NCBI RefSeq assembly: GCF_026712205.1
Contig: NZ_JAPPUW010000001.1
Location: 186,001 to 250,000, forward strand
Direction of reading: 5' to 3'
Source of the DNA: Pelomonas aquatica
GTDB lineage: Bacteria > Pseudomonadota > Gammaproteobacteria > Burkholderiales > Burkholderiaceae_C
Length of the DNA: 64,000 nucleotides
This document shows positions 32,366-44,973 of this stretch, one piece after another. The translations under genes and the position numbers were made by a program. Below the pieces are notes generated by a model, which was not told the DNA's origin, did not search any database, and was given only the letters and a program-made list of their open reading frames with translations. Position 1 is the stretch's first letter. Each line of letters opens with the position of its first letter.

Positions 32366-34021
32366 TCAATGAACGCCGTGCATCTTCTTCTTCATCCACG
32401 GCGCCAGCAGCATCAGCACGAGGCCGGCGCCGATCGGGATGGCGGTGAAGATCAGGAAGAAGATCGACATCGAGTAGTGGTTGGAGATCTCGTCGATGTA
32501 GGAGCCCGTGACGCCGGCGAGCTTGTTGGCGAAAGCCGTGTTCAGGAACCAGACGCCGAACATCAGGCCCAGCAGGCGCGCCGGCGCCAGCTTGGAGATG
32601 TAGGACAGGCCCACCGGCGACAGGCAGAGCTCGCCCATGGTGTGCAGCAGGTAGGCCAGCGTCAGGTAGATCATGCTGACCTGGGCGGTCTTGGCGCCCT
32701 GCGGGATGCCGGCCGAGCCATAGGACAACGCGGCGAAGCCCAGGCCCAGCAGCACCAGGCCGACGCCGAACTTGACCGAGCCGGCCGGGTTCCAGTGCTT
32801 CTCCCACATCTTGGAGAACATCGGCGCCAGGATGACGAGGAAGAAGGAGTTCAGCACGCCGAACCAAGTGGCCGGCACCTCGGACTGCTCCAACGCGAAC
32901 TCGCGGCCCAGCATCCAGAGGACCAGGCCCCAGATGACCGCGAAGGCGAGCGCCAGCAGGCCGTTGGCCAGCAAGTAGCGGCTGCCGGTGCTGCGGTTGA
33001 GCTTCCACAGCAGCCAGGTGAGGATCAGCGCGGGCAGCACGGTCATCAGCGAGTTGACGACCTTGAAGGCGAAGCCGCTGGTGCCGGCCAGGGTGCGGTC
33101 CGTGTAGTCGGCCGCGAAGATCGTCATCGAGCCGCCGGCCTGCTCGAACGCGAACCAGAAGAAGATCGTGAAGAAGGAGAACACGAAGATCGCCTTCAGG
33201 CGCCCGTTCTCCTCGCCGTCACCGACCAGGAAGCGCCAGACGGTGACAAGGAAGTTGATGATCCGACGAAACAGGGTCGGAGGCCAGACGAAGCCAAGAA
33301 TGAAGATGGCCCACGCCTTCAGCACTTGAGCGAGCGGAGTTGCGACTGCCGGCGGCGCGCCGATATCGCCAAAGATGTGCTGACTGAAGTAGAACTGCAG
33401 CGCGCCCAGGATCATGAACAGGCCGGCGAGGCCGAAGCCCAGGTGCCAGGACAGCTTCTCGCCGATGTAGCCGCACAGCAGGATGCCGAAGAAGGCGCCG
33501 GCGTTCACGCCCATGTAGAACAGCGTGTAGCCGCCGTCGCGCGCGTTGTCTTCCTTGGGGCCGTAGAGCTGGCCGACGACGGCCGACACATTGGGCTTGA
33601 ACAGGCCCGTGCCCACGACGACCAGGCCCAGGCCGATGTAGAAGCTCGGCACCGTGTTCAGGAACATCGAGACATGGCCCGCCGCGATGACGAAGCCGCC
33701 CACGACGACGGCGCGGCGCGTGCCCAGGAAGCGGTCGGCCAGGTAGCCGCCCAGCACCGGCAGCAGATAGGCCCCCATCGTGTACCAGCCGTAGAGCGTC
33801 GTCGCCTCGGCGCGCGTCCAGCCCCAGCCGCCCTTGGCCGCTTCGGTGACCAGGAACAGCACGAGCAGGCCGCGCATGCCGTAGTAGGAGAAGCGCTCCC
33901 ACATCTCCGTGAAGAAAAGGACGAAGAGCTGGTTGGGCTGGCCGAGGATGGCGGCGGACGCCTGGCGGGGCGTCGCGCGGCCGGATGCCGGCACGTCGGC
34001 CACGGGGGAAGTGGTGGTCAC
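32366..34021 (-). CDS. POT-family peptide:proton symporter
   Basis: A 551-residue proton-dependent oligopeptide transporter. The family motif F-T-E-M-W-E-R-F-S-Y-Y-G-M-R lies near residue 37, and the long pattern G-G-Y-L-A-D-R-F-L-G-T-R near 85. About fourteen membrane segments are present. It imports di- and tripeptides. The start is probably GTG 34021, preceded by GGAA. A patch around 33238-33395, coding for a cytosolic loop, has noticeably lower GC at third positions than the rest. Confidence 0.9.
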   Translation of the reverse strand: MTTTSPVADVPASGRATPRQASAAILGQPNQLFVLFFTEMWERFSYYGMRGLLVLFLVTEAAKGGWGWTRAEATTLYGWYTMGAYLLPVLGGYLADRFLGTRRAVVVGGFVIAAGHVSMFLNTVPSFYIGLGLVVVGTGLFKPNVSAVVGQLYGPKEDNARDGGYTLFYMGVNAGAFFGILLCGYIGEKLSWHLGFGLAGLFMILGALQFYFSQHIFGDIGAPPAVATPLAQVLKAWAIFILGFVWPPTLFRRIINFLVTVWRFLVGDGEENGRLKAIFVFSFFTIFFWFAFEQAGGSMTIFAADYTDRTLAGTSGFAFKVVNSLMTVLPALILTWLLWKLNRSTGSRYLLANGLLALAFAVIWGLVLWMLGREFALEQSEVPATWFGVLNSFFLVILAPMFSKMWEKHWNPAGSVKFGVGLVLLGLGFAALSYGSAGIPQGAKTAQVSMIYLTLAYLLHTMGELCLSPVGLSYISKLAPARLLGLMFGVWFLNTAFANKLAGVTGSYIDEISNHYSMSIFFLIFTAIPIGAGLVLMLLAPWMKKKMHGVH

Positions 34022-34181
34022 GTCAATCGTTCCAGGTGAACCCCGCCGGGTGGGCGGGAGGATCGGGGCGGGCGGTGGCCCGCGATGCGAGGGCGGAATT
34101 GTCCCGCCTGACACGCGCTTTCCGCCGTTGGCCAACCCAGGGATTGCCCGGGGTGGCCGCGTGACCCATGCCAGGGGCGAA

Positions 34182-34964
34182 TCAGATCGAAAAGTCGTAG
34201 TCGATGCTGAGCGGCGCGTGGTCGCTGAACATCTCGCCGGTGTAGATGGCTTCCTTCTTCGCGAGCGCGGCCACGCCGGGCGTCGCGAGGTGGTAGTCCA
34301 GCCGCCACCCGACGTTGTTGGCGCGCGCCGCGCCGCGGGCGCTCCACCAGGTGTATTGCTCGGCCTTGTCGTTCAGCGTGCGGAACACGTCCACGACGCC
34401 GCCCTCGTCGAAGAGCCGGGTCAGCCAGGCGCGCTCCTCAGGCAGGAAGCCGCTGTTCTTCTGGTTGCCGCGCCAGTTCTTCAGGTCGATTTCCTTGTGC
34501 GCGATGTTGACGTCGGCGACGAGGATGAACTCGCGCTCGGCCTTCAGCGCCATCAGGTGCGGGTAGAGCGCGTCGAGGAAGCGGTACTTGACCTGCTGGC
34601 GCTCCTCGCCGCTGGTGCCGCTGGGGAAGTAGACGCTGATCAGGCTGAGCTTGCGGCCGGGCTTGTCGAAGCGCTTCTCGATCCAGCGGCCCTCCTGGTC
34701 GAACTCGTCGATGCCCAGGCCGGTGACGACGTCGCTCGGCGCCTCCTTGGTGTAGAGGCCCACGCCCGAATAGCCCTTCTTCTCGGCGTAGTGGAAATGG
34801 CCGTTGAGCTTGCCGCAACTCGGGAACTGGCTCTCGACGACGTCGGCCTGGGCCTTGAGCTCCTGCACGCCGACGGCGTCGGCCTTCTGCTTGGCGAGCC
34901 AGTCGAAAAAGCCCTTGCTGGCGGCGGAACGCACGCCGTTGAGGTTGGCGGTGATGAAGCGCAT
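34182..34964 (-). CDS. xth: Exodeoxyribonuclease III
   Basis: A 260-residue AP endonuclease/3'-5' exonuclease. The N terminus M-R-F-I-T-A-N-L-N-G-V-R-S-A, the metal-binding Glu35 (V-G-V-Q-E-L-K), the G-D/A-D-V-N-I-A-H segment and the C-terminal S-D-H-A-P-L are all in place. It acts in base-excision repair. ATG 34964 starts the family-typical N terminus; upstream in-frame codons are not conserved-looking. It is divergent from the TonB receptor. Confidence 0.93.
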   Translation of the reverse strand: MRFITANLNGVRSAASKGFFDWLAKQKADAVGVQELKAQADVVESQFPSCGKLNGHFHYAEKKGYSGVGLYTKEAPSDVVTGLGIDEFDQEGRWIEKRFDKPGRKLSLISVYFPSGTSGEERQQVKYRFLDALYPHLMALKAEREFILVADVNIAHKEIDLKNWRGNQKNSGFLPEERAWLTRLFDEGGVVDVFRTLNDKAEQYTWWSARGAARANNVGWRLDYHLATPGVAALAKKEAIYTGEMFSDHAPLSIDYDFSI

Positions 34965-35145
34965 CGGAAGTCGGCGGGTTGACAGCGTGGCGTCAGTATC
35001 GCAGTGCAGCGAAAGCACAACACCGCGGGGCTTTGCGGTCCCGCAAACGTCACACGATCTTTACTATCCCGTAGCAATCCAGAGGCATCACCAATGCCCC
35101 GGCTTCCGCTCCCCGTTCGCCTACCCGTCAACCCGAGGATCACTC

Positions 35146-37461
35146 ATGCCGAAACACCGCCTTTCCCCGACCCTGCTCGCGCTGGCACTGGGCGCGGCCT
35201 TCCCGATGCAGGCCGCCGTGGCGCAGACCGCGCCCGCCCCCGAGGCCAGGAAGGACGTCAACCAGCTCGAGGCCGTCATCGTCACCGGCAGCCGCCGCGC
35301 CGAGAACCTGAAGGAAGTCCCGCTGTCGATCTCGGCCATCAAGTCCGAGGAGCTCGACACCTACAACGCCAGCGGCCAGGACGTGCGCGCGCTGTCCGGC
35401 AAGGTGCCCAGCCTGAACATCGAGTCCGACTACGGCCGCACCTTCCCGCGCTTCTATGTGCGCGGCCTGGGCAACACCGACTTCGACATGAACGCGTCCC
35501 AGCCCGTGGGCCTGGTCTATGACGACGTCGTGCAGGAAAGCATCGCGCTCAAGGGCTTCCCGGTCTTCGACATGGAGCAGGTCGAGCTGCTGCGCGGCCC
35601 GCAGGGCACCCTCTTCGGCCGCAACTCGCCGGCCGGCGTCATGAAGTTCGACTCCGCCAAGCCGGGCAAGCGCCTGGAGGGTTATGCCAACTTCAGCTAC
35701 GGCCGCTGGAATGCCGCCAACCTGGAGGCCGCCATCAACGTGCCGCTGAACGACGACTGGCAGATGCGCGTCGCCGGCATTGCGCAGCACCAGGACAACC
35801 GCGTGCACAACCCGATGCCCACCGGCACCAAGGATCTCGAGGGCTACAACGACAAGGCCCTGCGCCTGCAGGCCGCCTACAAGAACGGCGGCTTCTCGGC
35901 CCTGTTCAAGGTCCAGGCCCGCGACTACGCCGGCACCGCGACGACCTTCCGCGCCAACATCATGAAGCGCGGCACCAACGATTTGGTCGACGGCTACAGC
36001 GACGGCTACTACCCCACCGACGGCTACAACAGCCAGACGCTGAAATCCAGCGAGGTCAGCGCCCGCCTGCGCTGGGACTTCGACGGCATGTCGCTGTACT
36101 CGATCACGGCACACGACCAGGCCAAGTTCTACAGCCGCGGCGACGTGGACGGCGGCTTCGGCAGCCGCTTCGGTGGCATCCCCGACGGTCCGAGCTACCC
36201 CGGCCAGCCGTCGCTCATCCCCTTCGACGCCCAGACCGCCGACGGCATCCCCTATCTGCGCCAGACGACGCAGGAGTTCCGCCTGCAGTCCAACACCAAT
36301 GCCCCGCTGCAGTGGATCGGCGGCCTGTACTACTTCAACGAGAAGCTGCAGGTGGACAGCTTCAACTTCGACACCTTCACGCCCGGCGAGCCGCAGAACG
36401 GCTATGCCGTCCAGCACCAGCAGGCCACGTCCTGGGCGGCGTTCGGCAACCTGAACTATGCGGTGACGCCGGACTTCAAGATCCGCGGCGGCCTGCGCTA
36501 CACCGACGACAAGAAGGACTTCGACGCCCAGCGCACCTCGCACCCCTTCCTGCCCGCCATCGCCCCGGTGACGGCGCATCCCAAGTCCACCAACTGGAGC
36601 TGGGACCTGGGCGGCAACTACACGCTGGACAAGGCCACCAGCCTGTTCGCCCGCGTGGCCACCGGCTACCGCGCGCCGTCCATCCAGGGCCGCATCCTGT
36701 TCTTCGATGCGTCGGCCGTCCCGGCCGGCACGTCGCCGATCTCGATCGCCAGCTCCGAGAAGGTGCTGTCCGTCGAGGCCGGCTTCAAGGCCGATCTGCT
36801 GAACAACACGGCCCGCATCACCGGCACGGTGTTCAAGTACCGTGTGAAGGACCTGCAGCTGACCGCCGGCAGCGGCTCCATCAACCAGAACCGCCTCGTC
36901 AACGCCGCCAGGGCCGAGGGCCAGGGCTTCGAGCTGGACGCCCAGGCCATCATCGCGCGCGACTGGCGCACGACACTGGGCCTGTCGTACAACGACACGA
37001 AGATCAAGGATCCCAACCTGTACATGGCGCCCTGCGGCAACGCCAACTTCCAGTTCCTGCAGCCCAACACCGGCTGCAACGTGCTCAATCCGGCAGGCCC
37101 GAGCGGCACCGTCAGCATCAACGGCAACCCGCTGCCGCGCGCGCCGAAGTGGGTGGCGAACTGGACGCTGAAGTACAGCACCGAGATCGGCAACGGCGAG
37201 CTGACGGTGCTGACCGACTGGGCCTACAAGGACAAGTACAACATGTTCCCGTATGCGGCCGTCGAGTACACCGCCAAGGCGGCCCTCGAAGGCGGCCTGC
37301 GCGTCGGCTACGGCTGGGCCAATGGCAAGTACGAGGTGGCGGCCTTCTCGCGCAACATCACAAACCACCGCCAGATCATTGCCGCCATCGACTTCAACAA
37401 CCTGACCGGCATCGTCAACGAGCCGCGCACCTACGGCGCGCAGTTCAAAGCTTCGTTCTGA
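35146..37461 (+). CDS. TonB-dependent receptor
   Basis: A 771-residue outer-membrane receptor. The signal peptide is residues 1-27 (ending A-A-V-A-Q). The plug domain starts near L-E-A-V-I-V-T-G-S-R-R-A-E-N-L and contains V-E-L-L-R-G-P-Q-G-T-L-F-G-R-N. The barrel ends in an aromatic residue (K-A-S-F). The type resembles the FyuA/Fiu-like or general TonB siderophore receptors; the ligand is unknown and no siderophore genes are near. CGAGGA (35134-35139) precedes ATG 35146. A strong terminator follows. Confidence 0.92.
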   Translation: MPKHRLSPTLLALALGAAFPMQAAVAQTAPAPEARKDVNQLEAVIVTGSRRAENLKEVPLSISAIKSEELDTYNASGQDVRALSGKVPSLNIESDYGRTFPRFYVRGLGNTDFDMNASQPVGLVYDDVVQESIALKGFPVFDMEQVELLRGPQGTLFGRNSPAGVMKFDSAKPGKRLEGYANFSYGRWNAANLEAAINVPLNDDWQMRVAGIAQHQDNRVHNPMPTGTKDLEGYNDKALRLQAAYKNGGFSALFKVQARDYAGTATTFRANIMKRGTNDLVDGYSDGYYPTDGYNSQTLKSSEVSARLRWDFDGMSLYSITAHDQAKFYSRGDVDGGFGSRFGGIPDGPSYPGQPSLIPFDAQTADGIPYLRQTTQEFRLQSNTNAPLQWIGGLYYFNEKLQVDSFNFDTFTPGEPQNGYAVQHQQATSWAAFGNLNYAVTPDFKIRGGLRYTDDKKDFDAQRTSHPFLPAIAPVTAHPKSTNWSWDLGGNYTLDKATSLFARVATGYRAPSIQGRILFFDASAVPAGTSPISIASSEKVLSVEAGFKADLLNNTARITGTVFKYRVKDLQLTAGSGSINQNRLVNAARAEGQGFELDAQAIIARDWRTTLGLSYNDTKIKDPNLYMAPCGNANFQFLQPNTGCNVLNPAGPSGTVSINGNPLPRAPKWVANWTLKYSTEIGNGELTVLTDWAYKDKYNMFPYAAVEYTAKAALEGGLRVGYGWANGKYEVAAFSRNITNHRQIIAAIDFNNLTGIVNEPRTYGAQFKASF

Positions 37462-37482
37462 GCACGCCCCCGTGGCAATGAA

Positions 37483-37519
37483 CGGCCCGGCCCTTTCCAG
37501 GGGCCGGGCCGCTTTTTTT
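37483..37519 (+). terminator. Intrinsic terminator after the TonB receptor
   Basis: CGGCCCGGCCC (37483-37493), a seven-base loop and GGGCCGGGCCG (37501-37511) form an 11-bp perfect stem, followed by C and seven T residues. It ends the receptor transcript just before pyrE. Confidence 0.92.
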
Positions 37520-37539
37520 GGCCCCTAGAATCTTCAGAC

Positions 37540-38220
37540 ATGTCTGCCGCGCCCACCGACTCCCTCGCCCAGTCTTTCGTCGCCTTCGCCGTCGAGACCG
37601 GCGTGTTGCGCTTCGGCGAGTTCAAGACCAAGGCGGGCCGGCTCAGCCCCTATTTCTTCAACGCCGGCCTGTTCGACGACGGCGCCAAGCTGGGCCGGCT
37701 GGCCGGCTTCTACGCCGAACGCCTGATCGCGTCGGGCCTGCAGTTCGACATGATCTTCGGCCCGGCCTACAAGGGCATCACGCTGGCGGCCGCCGTGGCC
37801 ATGGAGCTGGCACGGCGCGGGCACAACCGGCCCTTCGCCTACAACCGCAAGGAAGCCAAGGACCACGGCGAAGGCGGCACCCTGGTCGGCGCGCCGGTGC
37901 AGGGCCGCGTGCTCATCATCGACGACGTCATCTCCGCCGGCACCTCGGTGCGCGAATCCATCCAGATGATCGAGGCCGCCGGTGCCACGCCCTGCGGCGT
38001 GGCCATCGCGCTGGACCGCCAGGAGAAGGCCGCCGAGGGCGGCGTCGACAGCCCGCACTCCGCCGTGCAGCAGGTGCAGCAGCGCTACGGCCTGCCCGTC
38101 GTCGCCGTGGCCGGGCTGGCCGACCTGCTGGCCTATCTGGACGCCTCAATCGACAGCATGCCCGAGCTGGCCGCCCATCGCCCGGCCGTGCTGGCCTACC
38201 GACAGCGTTACGGAGTCTGA
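37540..38220 (+). CDS. pyrE: Orotate phosphoribosyltransferase
   Basis: A 226-residue enzyme that joins orotate to PRPP in pyrimidine synthesis. The PRPP motif [13 protein letters not shown] lies near residue 125, and the catalytic loop [13 protein letters not shown] near 105. ATG 37540 is only 20 bases after the upstream T-tract. TAGAAT (37526-37531) could be a -10 element giving an almost leaderless mRNA, which is inference. The stop overlaps the next start (TGATG). Confidence 0.95.
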   Translation: MSAAPTDSLAQSFVAFAVETGVLRFGEFKTKAGRLSPYFFNAGLFDDGAKLGRLAGFYAERLIASGLQFDMIFGPAYKGITLAAAVAMELARRGHNRPFAYNRKEAKDHGEGGTLVGAPVQGRVLIIDDVISAGTSVRESIQMIEAAGATPCGVAIALDRQEKAAEGGVDSPHSAVQQVQQRYGLPVVAVAGLADLLAYLDASIDSMPELAAHRPAVLAYRQRYGV

Positions 38221-38906
38221 TGCGCCCCCTGCTCGTCGCCTGCCTGCTGTTCGCGTCCACCGCCTGGGCCCAGGAAGGCTCGCCGGGCAAGGGCATCTAC
38301 ACCTGCACGACGGCCGACGGCCGGCGGCTCACCAGCGACCGCCCCATCCTCGAATGCACGGCGCGCGAACAGCGCGTACTCAACCCCGACGGCTCGCAGC
38401 GCTCGACGCTGCCGCCCTTCCTCAGCCCCGAGGAACACGCCGCCAAGGACGCCGCCGACCGCCGCGCGGCGGCCGAGCGCCTCGCCCAGCAGGACGCCGT
38501 CCGCCGCGACCGCACGCTGGTGCAGCGCTACCCCAACGAGGCCGCCCACCAGCGCGCGCGCAACCTGGCGCTGGACGACGCCAGCAAGGCCACGCGCCTC
38601 TCCGAGCGCCGCATCAAGGATCTCGGCACCGAGCGCAAGCCGCTGCTGGACGAGGCCGAGTTCTACCAGGGCAGGCCGCTGCCGGCCAAGCTCAAGCAGG
38701 CGCTGGACGCCAACGACGCCAGCGTCGAGGCCCAGCAGGTACTCATCGAGAACCAGAAGGCCGAGATCGTGCGCATCAACTCGCGCTTCGACGCCGAGCT
38801 GGCGCGGCTGCGCAAGCTCTGGGCCGGCGCGCCCCCGGGCTCGATGCCGCCGCTGACCGAGCAGCCGAAGCCGGCGGCGGCGCCGAAACCCGCCGCGTCG
38901 AAATAA
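38220..38906 (+). CDS. DUF4124 secreted protein
   Basis: A 228-residue protein with a signal peptide (about residues 1-18, A-S-T-A-W-A-Q), then a DUF4124 domain (G-I-Y-T-C-T-T-A-D-G-R-R-L-T-S-D-R-P) with two cysteines that can pair. A long Ala/Arg/Glu-rich helical region follows (residues about 70-200, coiled-coil-like). The function is unknown. It is translationally coupled to pyrE, an arrangement common in Burkholderiales. Confidence 0.82.
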   Translation: MRPLLVACLLFASTAWAQEGSPGKGIYTCTTADGRRLTSDRPILECTAREQRVLNPDGSQRSTLPPFLSPEEHAAKDAADRRAAAERLAQQDAVRRDRTLVQRYPNEAAHQRARNLALDDASKATRLSERRIKDLGTERKPLLDEAEFYQGRPLPAKLKQALDANDASVEAQQVLIENQKAEIVRINSRFDAELARLRKLWAGAPPGSMPPLTEQPKPAAAPKPAASK

Positions 38907-38921
38907 CGGCGGAGCGGCCGG

Positions 38922-40382
38922 TCAGCCGAGCTTCTTCTTCAGCAGTTCGTTGACCAGGGCCGGGTTGGCCTTGCCCTTGGTCGCCTTCATGGCCTGGCCG
39001 ACCAGCGCGTTGAAGGCCTTGTCCTTGCCGGCGCGGTACTCGTCGACGGACTTCGGGTTGGCCGCCAGCACCTCGTCGAGGATGACCTCGATGGCGCCGG
39101 TGTCGCTGACTTGCCTCAGGCCAAGGGTATCCACGCTCTCATCGATCCACCCTGTGCCGTCAGGCGGCTTCGGCGCCCAGAACAGCTTGAACAACGTCTT
39201 GGCGCCATTGTTGGAAATGGTGCCGTCCTGGATGAGCTGAATCAGGCGCGCCAGATGCACCGGCGCAAACGGGACCGTCTCGATCGACGCATCGGTAGCG
39301 TTGAGATGCTTGGCGACTTCGCCTTGAAGCCAATTGGCAACCGATTTGGGCGCCTTGCAAATGTCCCTGGTCGCCTCATAGAAGCGCGCCGTCGCCAGGC
39401 TCTGCGTCATCATCGTCGCGTCGTAGGCTGGCAGGCCGTCGGCGCTCTCGAAGCGCGCGGCCATCACGGCCGGCAGTTCGGGCATCTCGCCCTTCACGCG
39501 CTCCACCCACGCCGGGCCGATGACCAGCGGCGGCAGGTCGGGGTCGGGGAAGTAGCGGTAGTCGGCCGAGTCCTCCTTGCTGCGCATCGCACGGGTCTCG
39601 CCGGTGTCCGGGTTGTAGAGCACGGTGGCTTGGCTGATTCTTCGGCCGTCCTCCAGTTCGTCGATCTGCCAGTTGACCTCGTAGTTCACCGCGTCGACGA
39701 GGAAGCGGAAGCTGTTGAGGTTCTTGATCTCGCGGCGCGTGCCGAAGGGCTCGCCGGGCTTGCGCACCGACACGTTGACGTCGCAGCGGAAGGATCCTTC
39801 CTGCATATTGCCGTCGCAGATGCCCAGCCACATGACCAGCGCGTGCAGGGTCTTGGCGTACTCGGCCGCCTCGGCACCCGAGCGCATGTCGGGCTCGGAG
39901 ACGATCTCCAGCAGCGGCGTGCCGGCGCGGTTCAGGTCGATGCCCGACTGGCCGTGGTAGTCCTCGTGCAGGCTTTTGCCCGCATCCTCTTCCAGGTGGG
40001 CGCGGGTCAGGTTGACCTTGTGCTTCACATCGCCAACGAAGAACTCCACCGCGCCGCCCTGCACCACCGGGATCTCGAACTGGCTGATCTGGTAGCCCTT
40101 GGGCAGGTCGGGGTAGAAGTAGTTCTTGCGGGCGAAGATCGACAGCGGCGCGACCTTGGCGCCGACCGCCAGGCCGAAGCGGATCGCGCGCTCGACGGCT
40201 GCTCGGTTCAGCACCGGCAGCGTGCCGGGCAGGGCCAGGTCCACGGGCGAGGCCTGGGTGTTAGGGGCGGCGCCGAAGGCGGTGGAGCTGCCGCTGAAGA
40301 TCTTGCTCTGCGTGGACAGCTGGACGTGGTTCTCGAGGCCGATGACGACCTCGTAGCCGCGGATGAGTTGGGAGGTGGGCAT
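38922..40382 (-). CDS. gatB: Asp/Glu-tRNA amidotransferase subunit B
   Basis: A 486-residue GatB, which activates Glu-tRNA(Gln) or Asp-tRNA(Asn) for transamidation with GatA and GatC. The N-terminal kinase-like domain ([15 protein letters not shown]) and the C-terminal tRNA-binding YqeY-like domain are complete. The usual zinc cysteines after S-K-I-F are Ser/Gly here. A stretch at about 39104-39375 has markedly less GC at third positions than the rest of the gene but stays in frame. It is two bases after gatA. Confidence 0.95.
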   Translation of the reverse strand: MPTSQLIRGYEVVIGLENHVQLSTQSKIFSGSSTAFGAAPNTQASPVDLALPGTLPVLNRAAVERAIRFGLAVGAKVAPLSIFARKNYFYPDLPKGYQISQFEIPVVQGGAVEFFVGDVKHKVNLTRAHLEEDAGKSLHEDYHGQSGIDLNRAGTPLLEIVSEPDMRSGAEAAEYAKTLHALVMWLGICDGNMQEGSFRCDVNVSVRKPGEPFGTRREIKNLNSFRFLVDAVNYEVNWQIDELEDGRRISQATVLYNPDTGETRAMRSKEDSADYRYFPDPDLPPLVIGPAWVERVKGEMPELPAVMAARFESADGLPAYDATMMTQSLATARFYEATRDICKAPKSVANWLQGEVAKHLNATDASIETVPFAPVHLARLIQLIQDGTISNNGAKTLFKLFWAPKPPDGTGWIDESVDTLGLRQVSDTGAIEVILDEVLAANPKSVDEYRAGKDKAFNALVGQAMKATKGKANPALVNELLKKKLG

Positions 40383-40384
40383 GT

Positions 40385-43425
<3,041 letters not shown>

Positions 43426-43456
43426 GCCCACTCACCCCCAGCCCACCAGGCGCGCG

Positions 43457-44449
43457 ATGCCCTTCGGCACCCTCGACCGCTCGCCACCACCGTTCTTCCG
43501 TCAGGGTCCGTCGGCGCTGACCAAGCTCGCGCTGTGCTCTGCGCTGGCCCTGCTGCTGATGGTGGCGGATGCCCGCTTCAGGCTGATGCAGCCGGCCCGC
43601 GCGGCGCTGGCCCTGGTGCTGCAGCCGGTGCAGCGCCTGCTGCTGGCGCCGGTGGACGCCTGGGACACGGCCGGCGACTACCTGCGCGGCACCAAGCGCG
43701 CGATGGCGGCCGAGGACCTTGCCCGGCGCCAGCTCGCCGAGCAGGCCGAGCGCCTGTCGCGCGCCGGCGCGCTGCAGGCCGAGAACGAGAGGCTGCGCAA
43801 GCTGCTCGGCCTGCAGCCGTCGCTGACCGTGCCGTCGATCTCCGCGGAAGTGCTGTTCGAGGCGCCCGACCCCTTCTCCCGCCGCGTCGTCATCGATCGC
43901 GGCGCAACCCAGGGCGTGGCGGCCGGCTCGCCGGTCATCAACGAGGCCGGCGTGCTGGGCCAGGTGACGCGCGTCTACCCGCTGTCTGCCGAGGTCACGC
44001 TGCTGACCGACAAGGAAGCCGCCATCCCGCTGCTGAACGCCCGCACGCAGATGCGCAACGCCGCCGCCGGCCGCTCCGACGGCAGCGGCATGGAGCTGCG
44101 CTTCCTGGCCGCCAACGCCGACATCAAGGTCGGCGACCTGATGACGACCTCGGGCCTGGACGGCGTCTACCCGCCGGGCCTGCCGGTGGCCAAGGTGGCC
44201 GCCGTCGAGCGCCGTGGCGATTCCAGCTTCGCGCAGGTGCTGCTGGCCCCCATCGCCCAGCCCGACAGCGCCCGCCATGTGCTGGTGCTGCAGCCGATGG
44301 ACCGCCACCTGGCGGCCAAGAAGGAGGCCGAGGCCGCGGCGGCGGCCGAAGCGACCTTGGCGGCCGAGGCCAAGGCCACGATCCGCGCCGCGAAGAAGGC
44401 CGAGCGCGCCGAGAAGGCGGCGGCCAAGGCTTCGGGGGCGGCGCCATGA
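43457..44449 (+). CDS. mreC: Rod shape-determining protein MreC
   Basis: A 330-residue inner-membrane protein with one N-terminal membrane segment (about residues 22-40), a periplasmic coiled coil (residues 70-115) and a beta-rich MreC core ending near residue 285. It links MreB to PBP2. The last 45 residues are a low-complexity Ala/Lys/Glu-rich tail. It lies 31 bases after mreB and overlaps mreD by ATGA. Confidence 0.94.
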   Translation: MPFGTLDRSPPPFFRQGPSALTKLALCSALALLLMVADARFRLMQPARAALALVLQPVQRLLLAPVDAWDTAGDYLRGTKRAMAAEDLARRQLAEQAERLSRAGALQAENERLRKLLGLQPSLTVPSISAEVLFEAPDPFSRRVVIDRGATQGVAAGSPVINEAGVLGQVTRVYPLSAEVTLLTDKEAAIPLLNARTQMRNAAAGRSDGSGMELRFLAANADIKVGDLMTTSGLDGVYPPGLPVAKVAAVERRGDSSFAQVLLAPIAQPDSARHVLVLQPMDRHLAAKKEAEAAAAAEATLAAEAKATIRAAKKAERAEKAAAKASGAAP

Positions 44450-44967
44450 TCATGCCGCGCGCAGCCGAAAAGCTGCTGCTCCCCGCCAACCCCTGGTTCA
44501 TCGCGCTCACGCTGATCGTCGCGCTGATGATCGACATGGTGCCCACGGGCCGCATCGCCGCGATGCCCGACGTGCTGGCCGTCGTGCTGGTGTTCTGGGG
44601 CGTGCACCAGCCGCGCCGCGTCGGCGTGCTGTGGGCCTTCGTGTTCGGCCTGCTCATCGACGTGCACGACGGCGCCCTGCTGGGCCAGCACGCGCTGGCC
44701 TACAGCGGCCTGAGCTTCGGCGCGATCACGCTGCACCGCCGCCTGGCCTGGTTCTCCCTCGGCGCCCAGGCCGTGCAGGTGCTGCCGCTGTTCTTCGCCG
44801 CCCATGCGCTGGCCCTGGTCGTGCGGATGCTGGTCGGCGGCATGTGGCCGGGCTGGAGCGTGCTGCTGGCGCCGGTGTTCGAGGCCGCGCTGTGGCCGGT
44901 CGCCAGCATGCTGCTGCTGGCGCCGCAGCGGCGCGCACCCGACCGGGACGCGCATCGCCCGCTGTAA
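44446..44967 (+). CDS. mreD: Rod shape-determining protein MreD
   Basis: A 173-residue polytopic inner-membrane protein with about five segments, including L-W-A-F-V-F-G-L-L-I-D-V-H-D-G-A-L-L-G, which carries the conserved D-x-x-x-G-x-x-L-G pattern. It works with MreC and PBP2 in the elongasome. It is coupled to mreC, with mrdA beginning six bases later. Confidence 0.93.
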   Translation: MIMPRAAEKLLLPANPWFIALTLIVALMIDMVPTGRIAAMPDVLAVVLVFWGVHQPRRVGVLWAFVFGLLIDVHDGALLGQHALAYSGLSFGAITLHRRLAWFSLGAQAVQVLPLFFAAHALALVVRMLVGGMWPGWSVLLAPVFEAALWPVASMLLLAPQRRAPDRDAHRPL

Positions 44968-44973
44968 ACCCAA

